Assembly: GCF_947166265.1 (NCBI RefSeq)
Contig: NZ_CAMVDO010000002.1
Span: 186,001-250,000 of the forward strand
Source of the DNA: an uncultured Fibrobacter sp.
GTDB taxonomy: Bacteria > Fibrobacterota > Fibrobacteria > Fibrobacterales > Fibrobacteraceae
Direction: 5' to 3'
Length of the DNA: 64,000 nt
Shown: positions 18,517-26,738 of the stretch, in pieces
Position numbering within the stretch: the first letter of the stretch is position 1
Layout: each line of letters begins with the position of its first letter
Translations under genes and position numbers: made by a program
Notes under the pieces: model-generated
Told to the model about the DNA's origin: nothing
Seen by the model: only the letters and a program-made list of their open reading frames with translations
The model's database searches: none

Positions 18517-19596
18517 TTACTTCTTTTCCAGCATCGCAATAATGCTGTGATACGCCAGCGAACATTCGATCTGCATAATGGTGGTAATCTTGTTGCCAGC
18601 ATCTTTTGAAGACGCACCACAATGGAACAATTTTTCGCCAGCCAGCCCATAATCCAAGAAAATGTAGCGGTCGTGGAATTTGCCATTTGTCTCGTTTATG
18701 ACTAGTTTCACATCGGGACGCACCGCAAGAAAATCCTTCCGCATCTGTTCCGTCAGCGTTTCAAAACCGCGTCCATCGCTGAAAATCTTTACGGAAACAT
18801 CCTTGGCAATTTCACGCAACAGGTCCAGCGTCTTTACACCCACATAGTCATCAATAATCATAATGGACTTCTTCGCCATGCCGTAAATCTGCGTATACGC
18901 GATATCCGCTTCCAACTTACGGCCATTCAGAATCAAAAAATGCTTGTAAGTCGATGGATCAATGAAATTGTCCATGACCGTCTGGAGATCCGCATTCATC
19001 TTGCTGAATTCACCCCGCATCTCATGAACTTCGCCAGAAAGCGCCTTGACATCCGAGGATACAGCGGAGATATCCCTTGTGTTTTGGGCAGTCGCCAAAG
19101 AAAGACCAACTAACTCGTTAGAACCAAGAAGATTTCTGTTTGATGCGAGAAAATGCCGCATTTCAACAAAAGCATCCATAATCTGAAGAGAAACACGAAC
19201 TGCAGTTTCACTTCGAAGAACTGAAGCCAACATAGCGCCCCCTTGTTCTGCAAACGCAAAAGGCAACTTCTTGATATGTAGTCCGCGCTTATTACCGCTT
19301 TCGTTTAAAGTCACAATTTGTGACTTTAAAGAATCTGGCATTTCGTCACGATTTAGCTGAAAACAATTCCTTTCAGGAAATCGTTCCAAATTCCTTTTTA
19401 CCGCCTGGTTCAGGACCTTCGTTTCTACCCCATAGAGCATTGCCAAATCGCGATCAAGCATAACCTGCTTACCGCGGATAATATATATCCGTGACTTGAG
19501 CAGATTTTCGTCTATCAGGGGAAAATCAGACTTCGCCGAAGCAGAAACTTCGCTAACAGCAGCCTTTTCGGCGGTCGCAACAACTTTTTTCATCAT
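18517..19596 (-). CDS. ORF6N-domain protein, copy 1
   Basis: 359 aa. Residues about 30-80 (LLKSRIYIIRGKQVMLDRDLA..YGVETKVLNQAVKRN) form an ORF6N DNA-binding domain, common in phage and mobile-element proteins. KKLPFAFAEQGGAMLASVL continues the usual ORF6N pattern. The C-terminal 150 residues (ILNGRKLEADIAYTQIYG, SIMIIDDYVGVKTLDLL, KFHDRYIFLDYG, HCGASSKDAGNKIT) form a separate domain that resembles PLD-like HxD blocks, without the usual lysine. A close paralogue lies at 24494-27070. Upstream, homology to that copy ends right behind CATCATTCA, where the McrC remnant begins. This copy has lost the ribosome-binding site and promoter of copy 2 and may be silent. Confidence 0.75.
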   Translation of the reverse strand: MMKKVVATAEKAAVSEVSASAKSDFPLIDENLLKSRIYIIRGKQVMLDRDLAMLYGVETKVLNQAVKRNLERFPERNCFQLNRDEMPDSLKSQIVTLNESGNKRGLHIKKLPFAFAEQGGAMLASVLRSETAVRVSLQIMDAFVEMRHFLASNRNLLGSNELVGLSLATAQNTRDISAVSSDVKALSGEVHEMRGEFSKMNADLQTVMDNFIDPSTYKHFLILNGRKLEADIAYTQIYGMAKKSIMIIDDYVGVKTLDLLREIAKDVSVKIFSDGRGFETLTEQMRKDFLAVRPDVKLVINETNGKFHDRYIFLDYGLAGEKLFHCGASSKDAGNKITTIMQIECSLAYHSIIAMLEKK

Positions 19597-19607
19597 TCAA
19601 GCAAGCA

Positions 19608-20069
19608 ATGGAAAATAACTCGTACCCCACACCATGGAAAGTTTCCTTACAAGACAAAAAGTATTACTTGTTTAATGCAAAAAGCGACTGGTCCGGCATA
19701 AATTATTTTGGACTCAAGCCCGACATTGTCGTACGCTCTAGTGACCGCACCGTAATACTTGATACGAAATGGAAATCCCTAGATTCCAACAAGCCAAATT
19801 ACGGGATATCCCAATCGGATATGTACCAGATGTATGGATACGCGCATGAATACCATACACCGGAAATATTCCTCCTATATCCATTAAATGCCGAAATGAA
19901 AAACCGGGGCGCAATAGAATTTTACGGTTCCAATAGAAACCTGATTGACGGCAAACAAATTCACATTAAGGTTTTCTTTGTGGATTTGGAAACAATTCTT
20001 TCAAAATCAACTATGGTTCAGCCCAATTGGCTTAACCAGCTGGTTAAAAAAATTAACGCCTTTACTTAG
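19608..20069 (+). pseudogene. 5'-truncated McrC-type restriction component
   Basis: 153 codons matching only the C-terminal part of McrC, the nuclease subunit of 5-methylcytosine-dependent McrBC restriction. Visible are GLKPDIVVRSSDRTVILDTKWK (PD-DxK catalytic core), then SQSDMYQMYGYAHEY and EIFLLYP, the standard order in this family. A full McrC has roughly 350-450 residues, so more than half is missing. No McrB GTPase gene is present and no ribosome-binding site precedes the ATG. It begins 11 bp from the start of the divergent ORF6N gene, at the point where the two ORF6N copies stop matching. It is best read as a recombination scar of a lost McrBC system. Confidence 0.72.
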
Positions 20070-20096
20070 TTGAAATTTTAAAAACGACAAATAAAA

Positions 20097-21107
20097 TTAT
20101 TCGCCGTAGTTATCCAGCAGGTATTTCGCATAGTCCTTAAGACTATTACGTAAAGAGACGGGCTTTATGACGCGGGCGGAATCCGTAAAAGAAACAATCC
20201 AGTTGAACAGGAGTTGATTCACTTCGGCTTTCAATTTCACCGTAACTTTTCCGTTCTTCGGCTTGCCAATTTTCATAGAACGGTTAAACGGGTTTTCTTC
20301 GAGATAGAGAATTGTCCGACTTTTGAACTCAATCTCTATATCTTCAAGTTTCGGTTCCTGACTCCCCATAAATGCAGCTCCGGACACCACCTGCCTGCGG
20401 AGCTTGTCAAGAACCTTTGGATCTTCGACAAACGGTTCTTTCGAAAGCTTGACGTTCTTGATTCGGCGGAACTTGAGCGTATAGGTATCGCCGTCCTGCC
20501 GTTGACAGCCTACATAAAGGTCGTCTTCGTAGATGATGATCATTAGCGGAATTCGAACCGATTGTCTTTCGCCTTCTTCCGTTTTGTAGGTCACATCGAT
20601 TTTACGATGTTCGTGAATGGCCTGCAAAATAATCCGGATTTTTTCGCTGGAGTCTTCTTCAAAATCCGGAGGAGCACCCATAAAAAGAATTTTGGTATTC
20701 AACGCTTTGCCGAGTATTTGGAGCGATTTTTGCTCGCTGTGCGGCAAGCTCTTTTCAATGCGCTCTAAGAGTTGCGAAACGATTTCGCTAGTGGCCGGAT
20801 AGATATTCGCGATGCGTTTCAGGAACACGAAATGCAACATCGTATTTTCGAAGTTCGGGAACAGCAATCTTTCTGCATTGTGAAGCGCCGAGGTATAGTA
20901 TGCCGTGCGCCCCACCGTTTCTACGGCGATGTAGCGTCCGCCATCCATCTCCGAGAGGAAACGCATATCACGTTGAACATTGCGACGTTCGCCTTCGGGA
21001 ATCTCAAACGATGTCATCAAGTCGCTAACAGTAAATTTCTTGTCGGGGCTTGAAATCACCTTCGCAAAGAGTTGCACCGTCCTTTCGCCACGAGTCATAT
21101 CTGCCAT
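20097..21107 (-). CDS. HTH-WYL domain transcriptional regulator
   Basis: 336 aa. The N-terminal winged helix (residues about 5-60, FTVSDLMTSFEIPEGERRNVQRDMRFLSE) is followed by a WYL domain around 165-240 (KIRIILQAIHEHRKIDVTYK, LYVGCQRQDGDTYTLKFRRI) and a WCX-like C-terminus. WYL proteins include PafB/PafC and DriD (DNA-damage activators) and BrxR/CapW (phage-defence repressors), which sense nucleic-acid ligands. TCCAGGAGA lies 4 nt before the ATG. Its own upstream region carries a GAC-N7-GTC element like those in front of five island operons, so autoregulation and control of those operons are likely. It is the only regulator of this type in the window. Confidence 0.88.
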   Translation of the reverse strand: MADMTRGERTVQLFAKVISSPDKKFTVSDLMTSFEIPEGERRNVQRDMRFLSEMDGGRYIAVETVGRTAYYTSALHNAERLLFPNFENTMLHFVFLKRIANIYPATSEIVSQLLERIEKSLPHSEQKSLQILGKALNTKILFMGAPPDFEEDSSEKIRIILQAIHEHRKIDVTYKTEEGERQSVRIPLMIIIYEDDLYVGCQRQDGDTYTLKFRRIKNVKLSKEPFVEDPKVLDKLRRQVVSGAAFMGSQEPKLEDIEIEFKSRTILYLEENPFNRSMKIGKPKNGKVTVKLKAEVNQLLFNWIVSFTDSARVIKPVSLRNSLKDYAKYLLDNYGE

Positions 21108-21132
21108 ATTTTCTCCTGGATTTGTTTTCCAC

Positions 21133-21163
21133 TAAATATATATAAAATATGACAAATAGCGTC
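21133..21163 (-). promoter_or_regulatory. Variant WYL/PafBC-type promoter of the regulator gene
   Basis: Minus strand: GACGCTATTTGTCA (21150-21163) with an AT-rich -10 region. At the standard 11-bp spacing the hexamer is TATTTA (21133-21138); TATATT is reached with 9 bp. The GAC-N7-GTC core is an inverted repeat here. The leader to the ATG at 21107 is about 20 nt. This suggests autoregulation. Confidence 0.55.
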
Positions 21164-21183
21164 GTATAGTCTTATTTATTCTT

Positions 21184-21678
21184 TTATTTAAACTTTTCTC
21201 CATTCCTCAACAAAATCCACTTTCTGAACCACTCCGGTTCATTTTCGACATTGTCCACAAGCGTCTTGACTTTACGTTTCCCTAAACGGGCATCAAGTAC
21301 CGCCAGTAATCGAATGAAATAGTTGTCATTGTTAATGGCCTGATCGATAGAAAGTTCGGTCAGATATTCATGAATATAGCCCATTGCGCGAGTTTCCCAA
21401 AAACCTCCTGCGACTAATCCCGTTTCACGGATAATCTCATTATCGCTTTTTTCTTCAAAACAGTAAACTCCGTCACGAAAAAATTGCCGATAAAACTGCG
21501 GATTCGTGCAAAACCAAGCTTCACCATCAACGACAATGGACAGAACATGCATTTCAGTCCACCAATCGTGTTTTTCCTTGCACCCTTTTGTTCGGTAAAC
21601 ATCGTAATGGTAGCTTACGCGCCCCTTTAGTCCCTCTGCAAGCCTGCTTTCCAAGATTTGTCTTGTTTTACTCCACAT
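21184..21678 (-). CDS. Hypothetical protein (SF0329-like)
   Basis: 164 aa. The start MWSKTRQILESRLAEGLKGRVSYHYDVYR, then WWTEMHVLSIVVDGEAWFCTNPQF, recalls the small family called SF0329 in enterobacteria. I am not certain of that link and no function is known for it. No signal peptide, no membrane segment, aromatic-rich. AGGGGGT precedes the ATG. It follows the 21689-22408 gene by 10 bp and so belongs to the operon from the promoter at 22437. Confidence 0.6.
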   Translation of the reverse strand: MWSKTRQILESRLAEGLKGRVSYHYDVYRTKGCKEKHDWWTEMHVLSIVVDGEAWFCTNPQFYRQFFRDGVYCFEEKSDNEIIRETGLVAGGFWETRAMGYIHEYLTELSIDQAINNDNYFIRLLAVLDARLGKRKVKTLVDNVENEPEWFRKWILLRNGEKFK

Positions 21679-21688
21679 AATCTACCCC

Positions 21689-22408
21689 CTAAAGAGAAAT
21701 ATCATAGTTGAGATAAAAACACCTCAAGTCCATATTCACGATATCGCTGTAAGAATAGAGACTATGGTGCAGATTATCCATCAAATGGCACAGGAACTTC
21801 GTCATTCCGTTTTTTACGAAATAGTCGTATTTCAGCCATTTTCCCCATGCTTTGAAAACGCAGTTCTCGTTATCGCGCGGATTTTCCGGTTCTTGCCCAT
21901 CGCCAAAGGTAAACCAATCGAGCGCACGCATATCCGCATAATCTTGCAGCAAACCGCAGAGCCAGTCGTATTTCTGTTCGTGTTCATCGTCGTCGATGTA
22001 CATCGCATCGTAATTGATCTCGCCAGTAACCTGGTAATCCTTGTAAACATCGAATCCCTGCGAAATGAGGCCGTCCAGATTCCGCTTGATTTCGACGAAC
22101 TTCTGGTACATTTCGTATTCCAGCTTGCGGATGTGCTGATCGAGCCGAATCAACTTGTCTAGGTTTTCTTCGGTCCAGACAAATTTCGAGTTCAGCTTTC
22201 TATAACGATCAAACAGGAATTCCTTATTCACTTCTGCATAGCGCATTTTATATGCATAATAAGGCTCAATCGTATCCTTGTCATCTTTTAGGTCGCAATA
22301 CCGCTTCATCCTCTCGACTTTTTCCAAGCCGCCCTCAACGCCCTTGTAGAAATCCTCAAGAACCTTCCAGTCGGTATGCCTAGCAATCATATACATATTA
22401 CGATTCAT
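21689..22408 (-). CDS. Hypothetical protein, paralogue of 30940-31575
   Basis: 239 aa, mostly helical and highly charged. The central stretch ENLDKLIRLDQHIRKLEYEMYQKF and the C-terminal LHHSLYSYSDIVNMDLRCFYLNYDISL line up with ENIDKLLQINRRLHELQDECAK and ADGSYSLEDAMRMKLEDFHIY of the protein at 30940-31575. A middle acidic segment containing EPENPRDNE / EPDDYRELN also corresponds. The two are therefore members of one unrecognised family, both in operons with the same promoter type. AAGGAGCC lies 3 nt before the ATG. First gene of a two-gene unit with 21184-21678. Function unknown. Confidence 0.7.
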   Translation of the reverse strand: MNRNMYMIARHTDWKVLEDFYKGVEGGLEKVERMKRYCDLKDDKDTIEPYYAYKMRYAEVNKEFLFDRYRKLNSKFVWTEENLDKLIRLDQHIRKLEYEMYQKFVEIKRNLDGLISQGFDVYKDYQVTGEINYDAMYIDDDEHEQKYDWLCGLLQDYADMRALDWFTFGDGQEPENPRDNENCVFKAWGKWLKYDYFVKNGMTKFLCHLMDNLHHSLYSYSDIVNMDLRCFYLNYDISL

Positions 22409-22436
22409 CGCGGCTCCTTGTTAAGTGCCGAATGTA

Positions 22437-22469
22437 AATATATACACGCTATGCGACAGCTACTGACGC
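22437..22469 (-). promoter_or_regulatory. WYL/PafBC-type promoter of the 22408-21184 operon
   Basis: Minus strand: GCGTC-AGTAG-CTGTCG (22454-22469), 11 bp, TATATT (22437-22442). The first base of the TTGTCG element is C; otherwise it is identical in layout to the other island promoters. Confidence 0.66.
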
Positions 22470-22480
22470 ATATTATAGGT

Positions 22481-23227
22481 TTAAACAATCCGCGTCATTT
22501 CCGCGATATCGAGGCATTGATAAAGCGTATTTTGGCAATTACCTTCATAATGGCAGTGATAATGGCCGTAAAACCACAAGGTCGGATTGACTATTTGCAA
22601 AACATAATCCAGATACTTGCGAGATTCGACAATTTTTAGCCATGTTTCATCTCGCACATAACCGGCCCGCACAAGGGGCGGTTCAAAAGAAAGCGGGGCC
22701 TCGTGCGACACGACAATATCAACGCTTTCGGGAAATAAGGTCCTTGAGTTTGTCGAAGGGGCCGAATCAGTCGAAGGCGCCTCATCCGGCCACCAGACAC
22801 GTTTGGAAGAGCCGAACTTGATTAAGGAATCGTTTATCATTCGTCGCGACTTTCGACTCAGCGGGTCAACCATGTCAATATCGGCAGAAACTGCCCCACC
22901 GACGGGGTAAATTCTCTTGCCGCACAATTCAATTATGCAGTAATCCGGCAGAAAATGCAACCGTTCAAAATCGTGCTTACCATCGAAAAATGCAGGATCG
23001 TCGTGATTGCCACGAATCGTGTATATGCAAATGTCATTTTTTTCTAGAGCCGCACGCACTTTGCCATAGGCGACATCCATCGATTTCGGGCGACCGAAAC
23101 CCGCACCGAAATCACCGACAACCAGGATATCAACGCACGATATCCCACGATTCACCGCTTTCCGGACAAACCCAGATATTTCGCCGTGAATGTCCCCGCA
23201 TATCCATAGTTGTCGTTCGTTGCGCAT
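22481..23227 (-). CDS. Calcineurin-like metallophosphoesterase
   Basis: 248 aa with the full set of metallophosphoesterase motifs in order: GDIHGE (near residue 10), VVGDFG (near 36), RGNHDD (near 73), SHEAP (near 190) and GHYHCH (near 230). The family cleaves phosphomonoesters or phosphodiesters, nucleotides included. The start at 23227 is chosen because GGGG lies just upstream and the ATG stands 2 bp behind the stop of the Fic gene; a GTG overlapping that stop is the alternative. Residues about 166-182 (APSTDSAPSTNSRTLFPES) are encoded by a REP-like repeat inserted in frame between two motifs. Third gene of the hypothetical-Fic-phosphoesterase unit. Confidence 0.85.
   Translation of the reverse strand: MRNERQLWICGDIHGEISGFVRKAVNRGISCVDILVVGDFGAGFGRPKSMDVAYGKVRAALEKNDICIYTIRGNHDDPAFFDGKHDFERLHFLPDYCIIELCGKRIYPVGGAVSADIDMVDPLSRKSRRMINDSLIKFGSSKRVWWPDEAPSTDSAPSTNSRTLFPESVDIVVSHEAPLSFEPPLVRAGYVRDETWLKIVESRKYLDYVLQIVNPTLWFYGHYHCHYEGNCQNTLYQCLDIAEMTRIV
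22738..22785. repeat. REP-like repeat inserted in frame in the phosphoesterase gene
   Basis: Plus strand AGGTCCTTGAGTTTGTCGAA then GGGGCC, followed by a second arm TCAGTCGAAGGCGCC. This is the same family as GGCCCTTCGGCAGGCTCAGG elsewhere in the window. It adds Ser/Thr/Pro-rich residues to a protein otherwise conserved. Confidence 0.6.
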
Positions 23228-23229
23228 AA

Positions 23230-23766
23230 TCACCCCATTAGGTTCACCACGACCTTCACCATCATTTCCATGTCTTCGGGACGGCTCTCCGCAATCATCA
23301 GCGTCATAGTCACGAGTGTCGCATCGGCGATTCGCTTGGAACCGTCATCCTTGTACAAGATGCCATTATTCAGCAAAAACCACAAAAAGAGCGTCGCCGC
23401 AATGCGCTTGTTACCATCACTGAATGAATGATTCTTCGTAACGAGGTAAAGGAGCATCGCAGCCTTCTGCTCAACGCTCGGGTAAAGCTCCACACCGCCA
23501 AAGGTCTGGTAAATCTGCCCGATACTGCTCTTGAAGGATTCGTCCTTCTCGTGCCCGAACAATTCGCTACCACCGAACTTTTCCTTGAGTCCCTGAATTG
23601 CCGCCATTGCATTCTCATAAGTCGCATGGAACTTTTCTGCGGCCGTACTTTTTCGAAGCACAAGTCTCTGGTGGTCGTAATCATCAAGCGTATCGAGCGC
23701 AAAGGCGTAATCCGTCACCACATAAACCAGCGACTGCGTATCTTTATCAAATTTTTCGTTCTGCAT
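23230..23766 (-). CDS. Fic/Doc-family protein
   Basis: 178 aa. The active-site loop reads HSFSDGNKRIAATLFLWFL near residues 120-138, matching the Fic/Doc consensus HxFxDGNxR; catalytic His, the two anion-binding positions and Arg are present. Fic proteins transfer AMP or other nucleotide parts to protein targets, Doc phosphorylates EF-Tu; many are toxins. The start at 23766 is supported by AAGGAAAC 3 nt upstream; an ATG 75 nt earlier would overlap the preceding gene. No inhibitory (S/T)xxxE(G/N) helix was seen in the N-terminus with confidence, so the partner in the operon may act as antidote. Middle gene of a three-gene unit. Confidence 0.85.
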   Translation of the reverse strand: MQNEKFDKDTQSLVYVVTDYAFALDTLDDYDHQRLVLRKSTAAEKFHATYENAMAAIQGLKEKFGGSELFGHEKDESFKSSIGQIYQTFGGVELYPSVEQKAAMLLYLVTKNHSFSDGNKRIAATLFLWFLLNNGILYKDDGSKRIADATLVTMTLMIAESRPEDMEMMVKVVVNLMG

Positions 23767-23779
23767 ATAGTTTCCTTTT

Positions 23780-24427
23780 TTAGGCATTTTTCTGAGCCGC
23801 GTTAGGTTCAATTCCAAGTTCTTCCATAATCTTCTGGGCAATCTGCGAAATCATGTACTTGCCCATATTATTGTACCCTGCCCAAGTATCTATGCAGGTC
23901 ATTTTCTGCAAGTCCACGTCTTTAAAGTTCAGAGGCATTCCCAATGGGCTAAAAGCTCGCTGCAAAATTTCGACCAGCGGAATATTATCCATAAACGACC
24001 CAGAAGGCTCTCGCTGCTCGACATCAAAACCGACACCCAGTTTGTATGCTTCTTGAGAACCCGCATCCTTGACGATTACAGATTCCTGATTGAATGCCTT
24101 GGCAAGTTTCTGCACATTTTTGAAAAAATCCGGCTTACAGCCCGTGTTGATAAAGACATAGCAATTATCACCTATCGCTACGGCATAGCGCAACTTGAGG
24201 GCCACAGCATATAGTTTGCGGTCCCAATCCTGCCGGTACGTCTGCGGTACAAAGCCGGAATTTTTGTATTCCCCGCTTTCTGTATACTCCCGAATTTTGC
24301 TATAGACACCATAGCCCATAGCCTCGATACGGTCAGGGAATTTGCAAACCACCGCACATTCGAACTGCTCAAAATATCTTGCGATTTTTTCTACAATAGA
24401 ATAGTCCAATTCGTGCCTATATCTCAT
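23780..24427 (-). CDS. Hypothetical protein, first gene of the Fic operon
   Basis: 215 aa, no family recognised. Begins MRYRHELDYSIVEKIARYFEQF; includes RYAVAIGDNCYVFINTGCKPDFFKNVQKLAK and a C-terminal KMTCIDTWAGYNNMGKYMISQIAQKIMEEL. No signal or membrane segment. The ATG at 24427 is preferred: AAGGAACC lies 6 nt upstream, and the in-frame ATG at 24457 would overlap the promoter -10. Position ahead of a Fic gene (13-bp gap) makes it a candidate antitoxin or target-recognition partner; at 215 aa it is larger than usual antitoxins. Confidence 0.66.
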   Translation of the reverse strand: MRYRHELDYSIVEKIARYFEQFECAVVCKFPDRIEAMGYGVYSKIREYTESGEYKNSGFVPQTYRQDWDRKLYAVALKLRYAVAIGDNCYVFINTGCKPDFFKNVQKLAKAFNQESVIVKDAGSQEAYKLGVGFDVEQREPSGSFMDNIPLVEILQRAFSPLGMPLNFKDVDLQKMTCIDTWAGYNNMGKYMISQIAQKIMEELGIEPNAAQKNA

Positions 24428-24448
24428 ATCGGTTCCTTGTCTGCCGAT

Positions 24449-24481
24449 AATATACATAGGCTATGCGACAATTACTGACTC
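24449..24481 (-). promoter_or_regulatory. WYL/PafBC-type promoter of the hypothetical-Fic-phosphoesterase operon
   Basis: Minus strand: GAGTC-AGTAA-TTGTCG (24466-24481), 11 bp, TATATT (24449-24454). Leader of about 15 nt carrying AAGGAACC. Confidence 0.7.
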
Positions 24482-24493
24482 ATAAAATCAGTC

Positions 24494-25283
24494 TCATTCC
24501 AGCATATCAATCATCGCATGGTAAATTTCCGTGCATTCTACCTGCATAATGGTGGTAATTTTATTGCCGGCATCCTTGGAAGAAGCGCCGCAGTGGAACA
24601 ATTTTTCACCCTTTGAACCATAATCCAGAAAAATATAGCGGTCGTGAAATATTCCGTTCGTCGTTTTCATTTTTAGCGAAACATCGGGCCGCGCCTTCAA
24701 AAAATCCTTCTGCATCTGTTCCGTCAGCGTCTCAAAACCGCGCCCATCGCTGTAAATCGTTACAGAAACGTTCTTGGCAATTTCACGCAACAAATCTAGT
24801 GTTTTGACCCCCACATAATCGTCAATGATCAAGATGGACTTCTTCGCCATGCCATAAATCTGCGTGTACGCGATATCAGCTTCCAGCTTGCGACCATTCA
24901 GAATCAAGAAATGCTTGTAAGTCGACGGATCGATGAAATTATCCATGACCTTCTGCAAATCCGCATTCATCTTGCTGAATTCGCCCCGCATCTCATGAAC
25001 TTCTCCAGAAAGGATCTTGACGTCCGTCGATACAGCGGCAACATCCCTTGTGTTTTGGGCTGTTTGCAACGCCAGCGGAGTGACTTCTGAACCACTGAGC
25101 AGCAAGCCCTCCGAAACGGCATAATCTTTCAGCCGTTTGAAAAGACGGATGAGCGCCATACTTTGTTGTATCGCCAAATCACCTTTCAACACAGTCATAA
25201 GCATATAAATGCCTTGTTCTGTAAAAGCAAAGGGGGCATACTTGATATTAGATCCGCGAGAGCCTTTGTTCAAGGTCAAAAAT
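24494..25283 (-). pseudogene. ORF6N-domain protein copy 2, 3' part (split by IS)
   Basis: The reading frame continues from the IS end as SPFLTLNKGSRGSNIKYAPF and AFTEQGIYMLMTVL, then a C-terminal domain nearly identical to copy 1 (ILNGRKLEADIAYTQIYGM, FHDRYIFLDYG, HCGASSKDAGNKIT). The matching 5' part is at 26739-27070. Removing the IS and one AAT repeat restores an uninterrupted frame reading SRSKFLTLNKGSRG across the junction. The IS end supplies an ATG, so a truncated C-terminal product starting inside the IS remains possible. Confidence 0.8.
25281..25283. repeat. Target-site duplication AAT, left copy
   Basis: AAT directly abuts the left IS end; the second copy is at 26739-26741. A 3-bp duplication is usual for many IS3-family elements. 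The insertion lies in a palindromic target (GGTCAAAATTTTTGACC when restored), which makes the IS ends look longer than they are. Confidence 0.7.
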
Positions 25284-26738
25284 GGGGATGCGGACGAATA
25301 GTTGGACACAACTTGAGGACGCATCATGTACTTTACTGAAGAACAAATCGCCAAGGCGTTGGAAAAATTCCATGATTTAAAGTCAGCGACAAAGGTTGTA
25401 AGAGAACTCGGTTATCCATCGACAAAACAGTTGTACAAGTGGATAAAGAGGGAAGGCCAACCACGTCAGGAAAGAAAAAAGCATCATAAGATCATAAACA
25501 CCCCAGAGCATCCGGCACATGCCCCTCTCATGATTAAGCTCGAGGCCATCCACAGATGCTACGAAATGGGCGAACCGATGATTTCTGTCGCCAAGGATAT
25601 TGGATATACGTACGCAAGTATCTATTATTGGTATCAGAGCTATAAAAAGTACGGACTTATGGGACTGCAGAACAAACCAAGACCAACGAAGCGGAAGCAG
25701 GCGAAAGAAAAGGATCTTTCTTCTGAAGACGCGAAGGCGCTGAACGAGAAAATCCGAAGTCTCCAGCTGGAAGTTGACATACTGAAGGAGACGCTGAACA
25801 TAATAAAAAAAGACCCAGGCGTTGACCTGTCTGCCCTTCGGAACAGGGAAAAAACACAGCTCGTCAACGCCTTACGCAACCGCTACGAATTAAGGGATAT
25901 CCTGCTCGCGCTGGGAATGTCTCGAAGCGTCTATTATTACAACGTAAAGCATCTGGACGACCGCAACAACAAGGATCGTCAGTTGCTCAAGGAACTTGTC
26001 CCCATATTCGACGAGTCCAACAAGACCTACGGCTACAGGCGAATCCACAGCGAACTTTCAAGGATCGGAAGGACTGTTTCCGAGAAGGTTGTCAGACGCG
26101 CAATGAAACTCGGCAACCTCGTTGTCTACAAGCCCAAGAAGCTGAAGTACAGTTCGTACAAGGGCGAGATTACGCCCGCCGTTCCCAATATCCTCAACCG
26201 TAATTTTCACGCCGACGCCCCCAATCAAAAATGGCTGACAGACATAACGGAGTTCCCGCTGCACGACGGCAAGGTGTACCTATCGCCAATTATCGACTGC
26301 TTCGACGGGGCGCCTGTGTGCTGGACAATCGGGGAGTCCCCTGACGCGACTCTAGTCGACGAGATGCTGGACAAGGCCGTCGCGACACTCCATGAGGGCG
26401 AAGCCCCGATTATCCATACGGACAGAGGGAGTCATTACAGATGGCCCGGATGGATCGAGAGGATGAAAAAGTACGGACTGACACGATCCATGTCAAGGAA
26501 GGGCTACACTCCCGACAATGCAGCCTGCGAGGGCTTTTTCGGTATACTCAAGAACGAGTTCTTCTACAGCAGAAATTGGAGAAAAGTCGACAAGGAAGAG
26601 TTCAAGGCCGAGCTTGAAAAATATCTAGAATGGTTTTGCTCGAAACGGATAAAGGTCGGGCTCAACGGAATGAGCCCAGCGGATTACCGGAAACTATATT
26701 TGGACAAGCAATCTGTCTAAATTATTGTCCGCATCCCC
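25284..26738 (+). mobile_element. IS3-family-like insertion sequence, 1455 bp
   Basis: Bounded by perfect 12-bp terminal inverted repeats GGGGATGCGGAC / GTCCGCATCCCC with more similarity inside (GAATA / AATAA), and flanked by AAT duplications. It holds one transposase gene. It splits ORF6N copy 2. Ends, duplication and gene look intact, so it may be active and recent. Confidence 0.87.
25326..26720 (+). CDS. IS3-family transposase (single fused frame)
   Basis: 464 aa. N-terminal helix-turn-helix segments (ALEKFHDLKSATKVVRELGY, ISVAKDIGYTYASIYYWYQ), a Lys/Glu-rich coiled coil near 130-160 (LNEKIRSLQLEVDILKETLN), then an HTH_21-like TYGYRRIHSEL and the rve integrase core. The DDE residues are in KWLTDITEF, LSPIIDCFDG and DNAACEGFFGILKNE. 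Most IS3 elements make the full enzyme by frameshifting between orfA and orfB; here both parts are in one frame. GRTVS and MSPADYRKLY at the end are typical of the IS150/IS3 groups. Confidence 0.9.
   Translation: MYFTEEQIAKALEKFHDLKSATKVVRELGYPSTKQLYKWIKREGQPRQERKKHHKIINTPEHPAHAPLMIKLEAIHRCYEMGEPMISVAKDIGYTYASIYYWYQSYKKYGLMGLQNKPRPTKRKQAKEKDLSSEDAKALNEKIRSLQLEVDILKETLNIIKKDPGVDLSALRNREKTQLVNALRNRYELRDILLALGMSRSVYYYNVKHLDDRNNKDRQLLKELVPIFDESNKTYGYRRIHSELSRIGRTVSEKVVRRAMKLGNLVVYKPKKLKYSSYKGEITPAVPNILNRNFHADAPNQKWLTDITEFPLHDGKVYLSPIIDCFDGAPVCWTIGESPDATLVDEMLDKAVATLHEGEAPIIHTDRGSHYRWPGWIERMKKYGLTRSMSRKGYTPDNAACEGFFGILKNEFFYSRNWRKVDKEEFKAELEKYLEWFCSKRIKVGLNGMSPADYRKLYLDKQSV

Noticed and set aside
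18395-18622. Short minus-strand frame of 75 codons
   Set aside because: It overlaps the 3' end of the ORF6N gene in another frame and has no ribosome-binding site or family features. 18339-18516 seems to be plain intergenic DNA.
20085-20099. CGACAAATAAAATTA as a further WYL-type site
   Set aside because: No second half-site and no -10 at 11 bp; it lies between two converging 3' ends.
24428-24457. Longer start for the first gene of the Fic operon
   Set aside because: It would overlap the TATATT box of its own promoter; AAGGAACC favours 24427.
25269-25283. Extended terminal inverted repeat of the IS
   Set aside because: The match comes from the palindromic target in the ORF6N gene, shown by restoring its frame.
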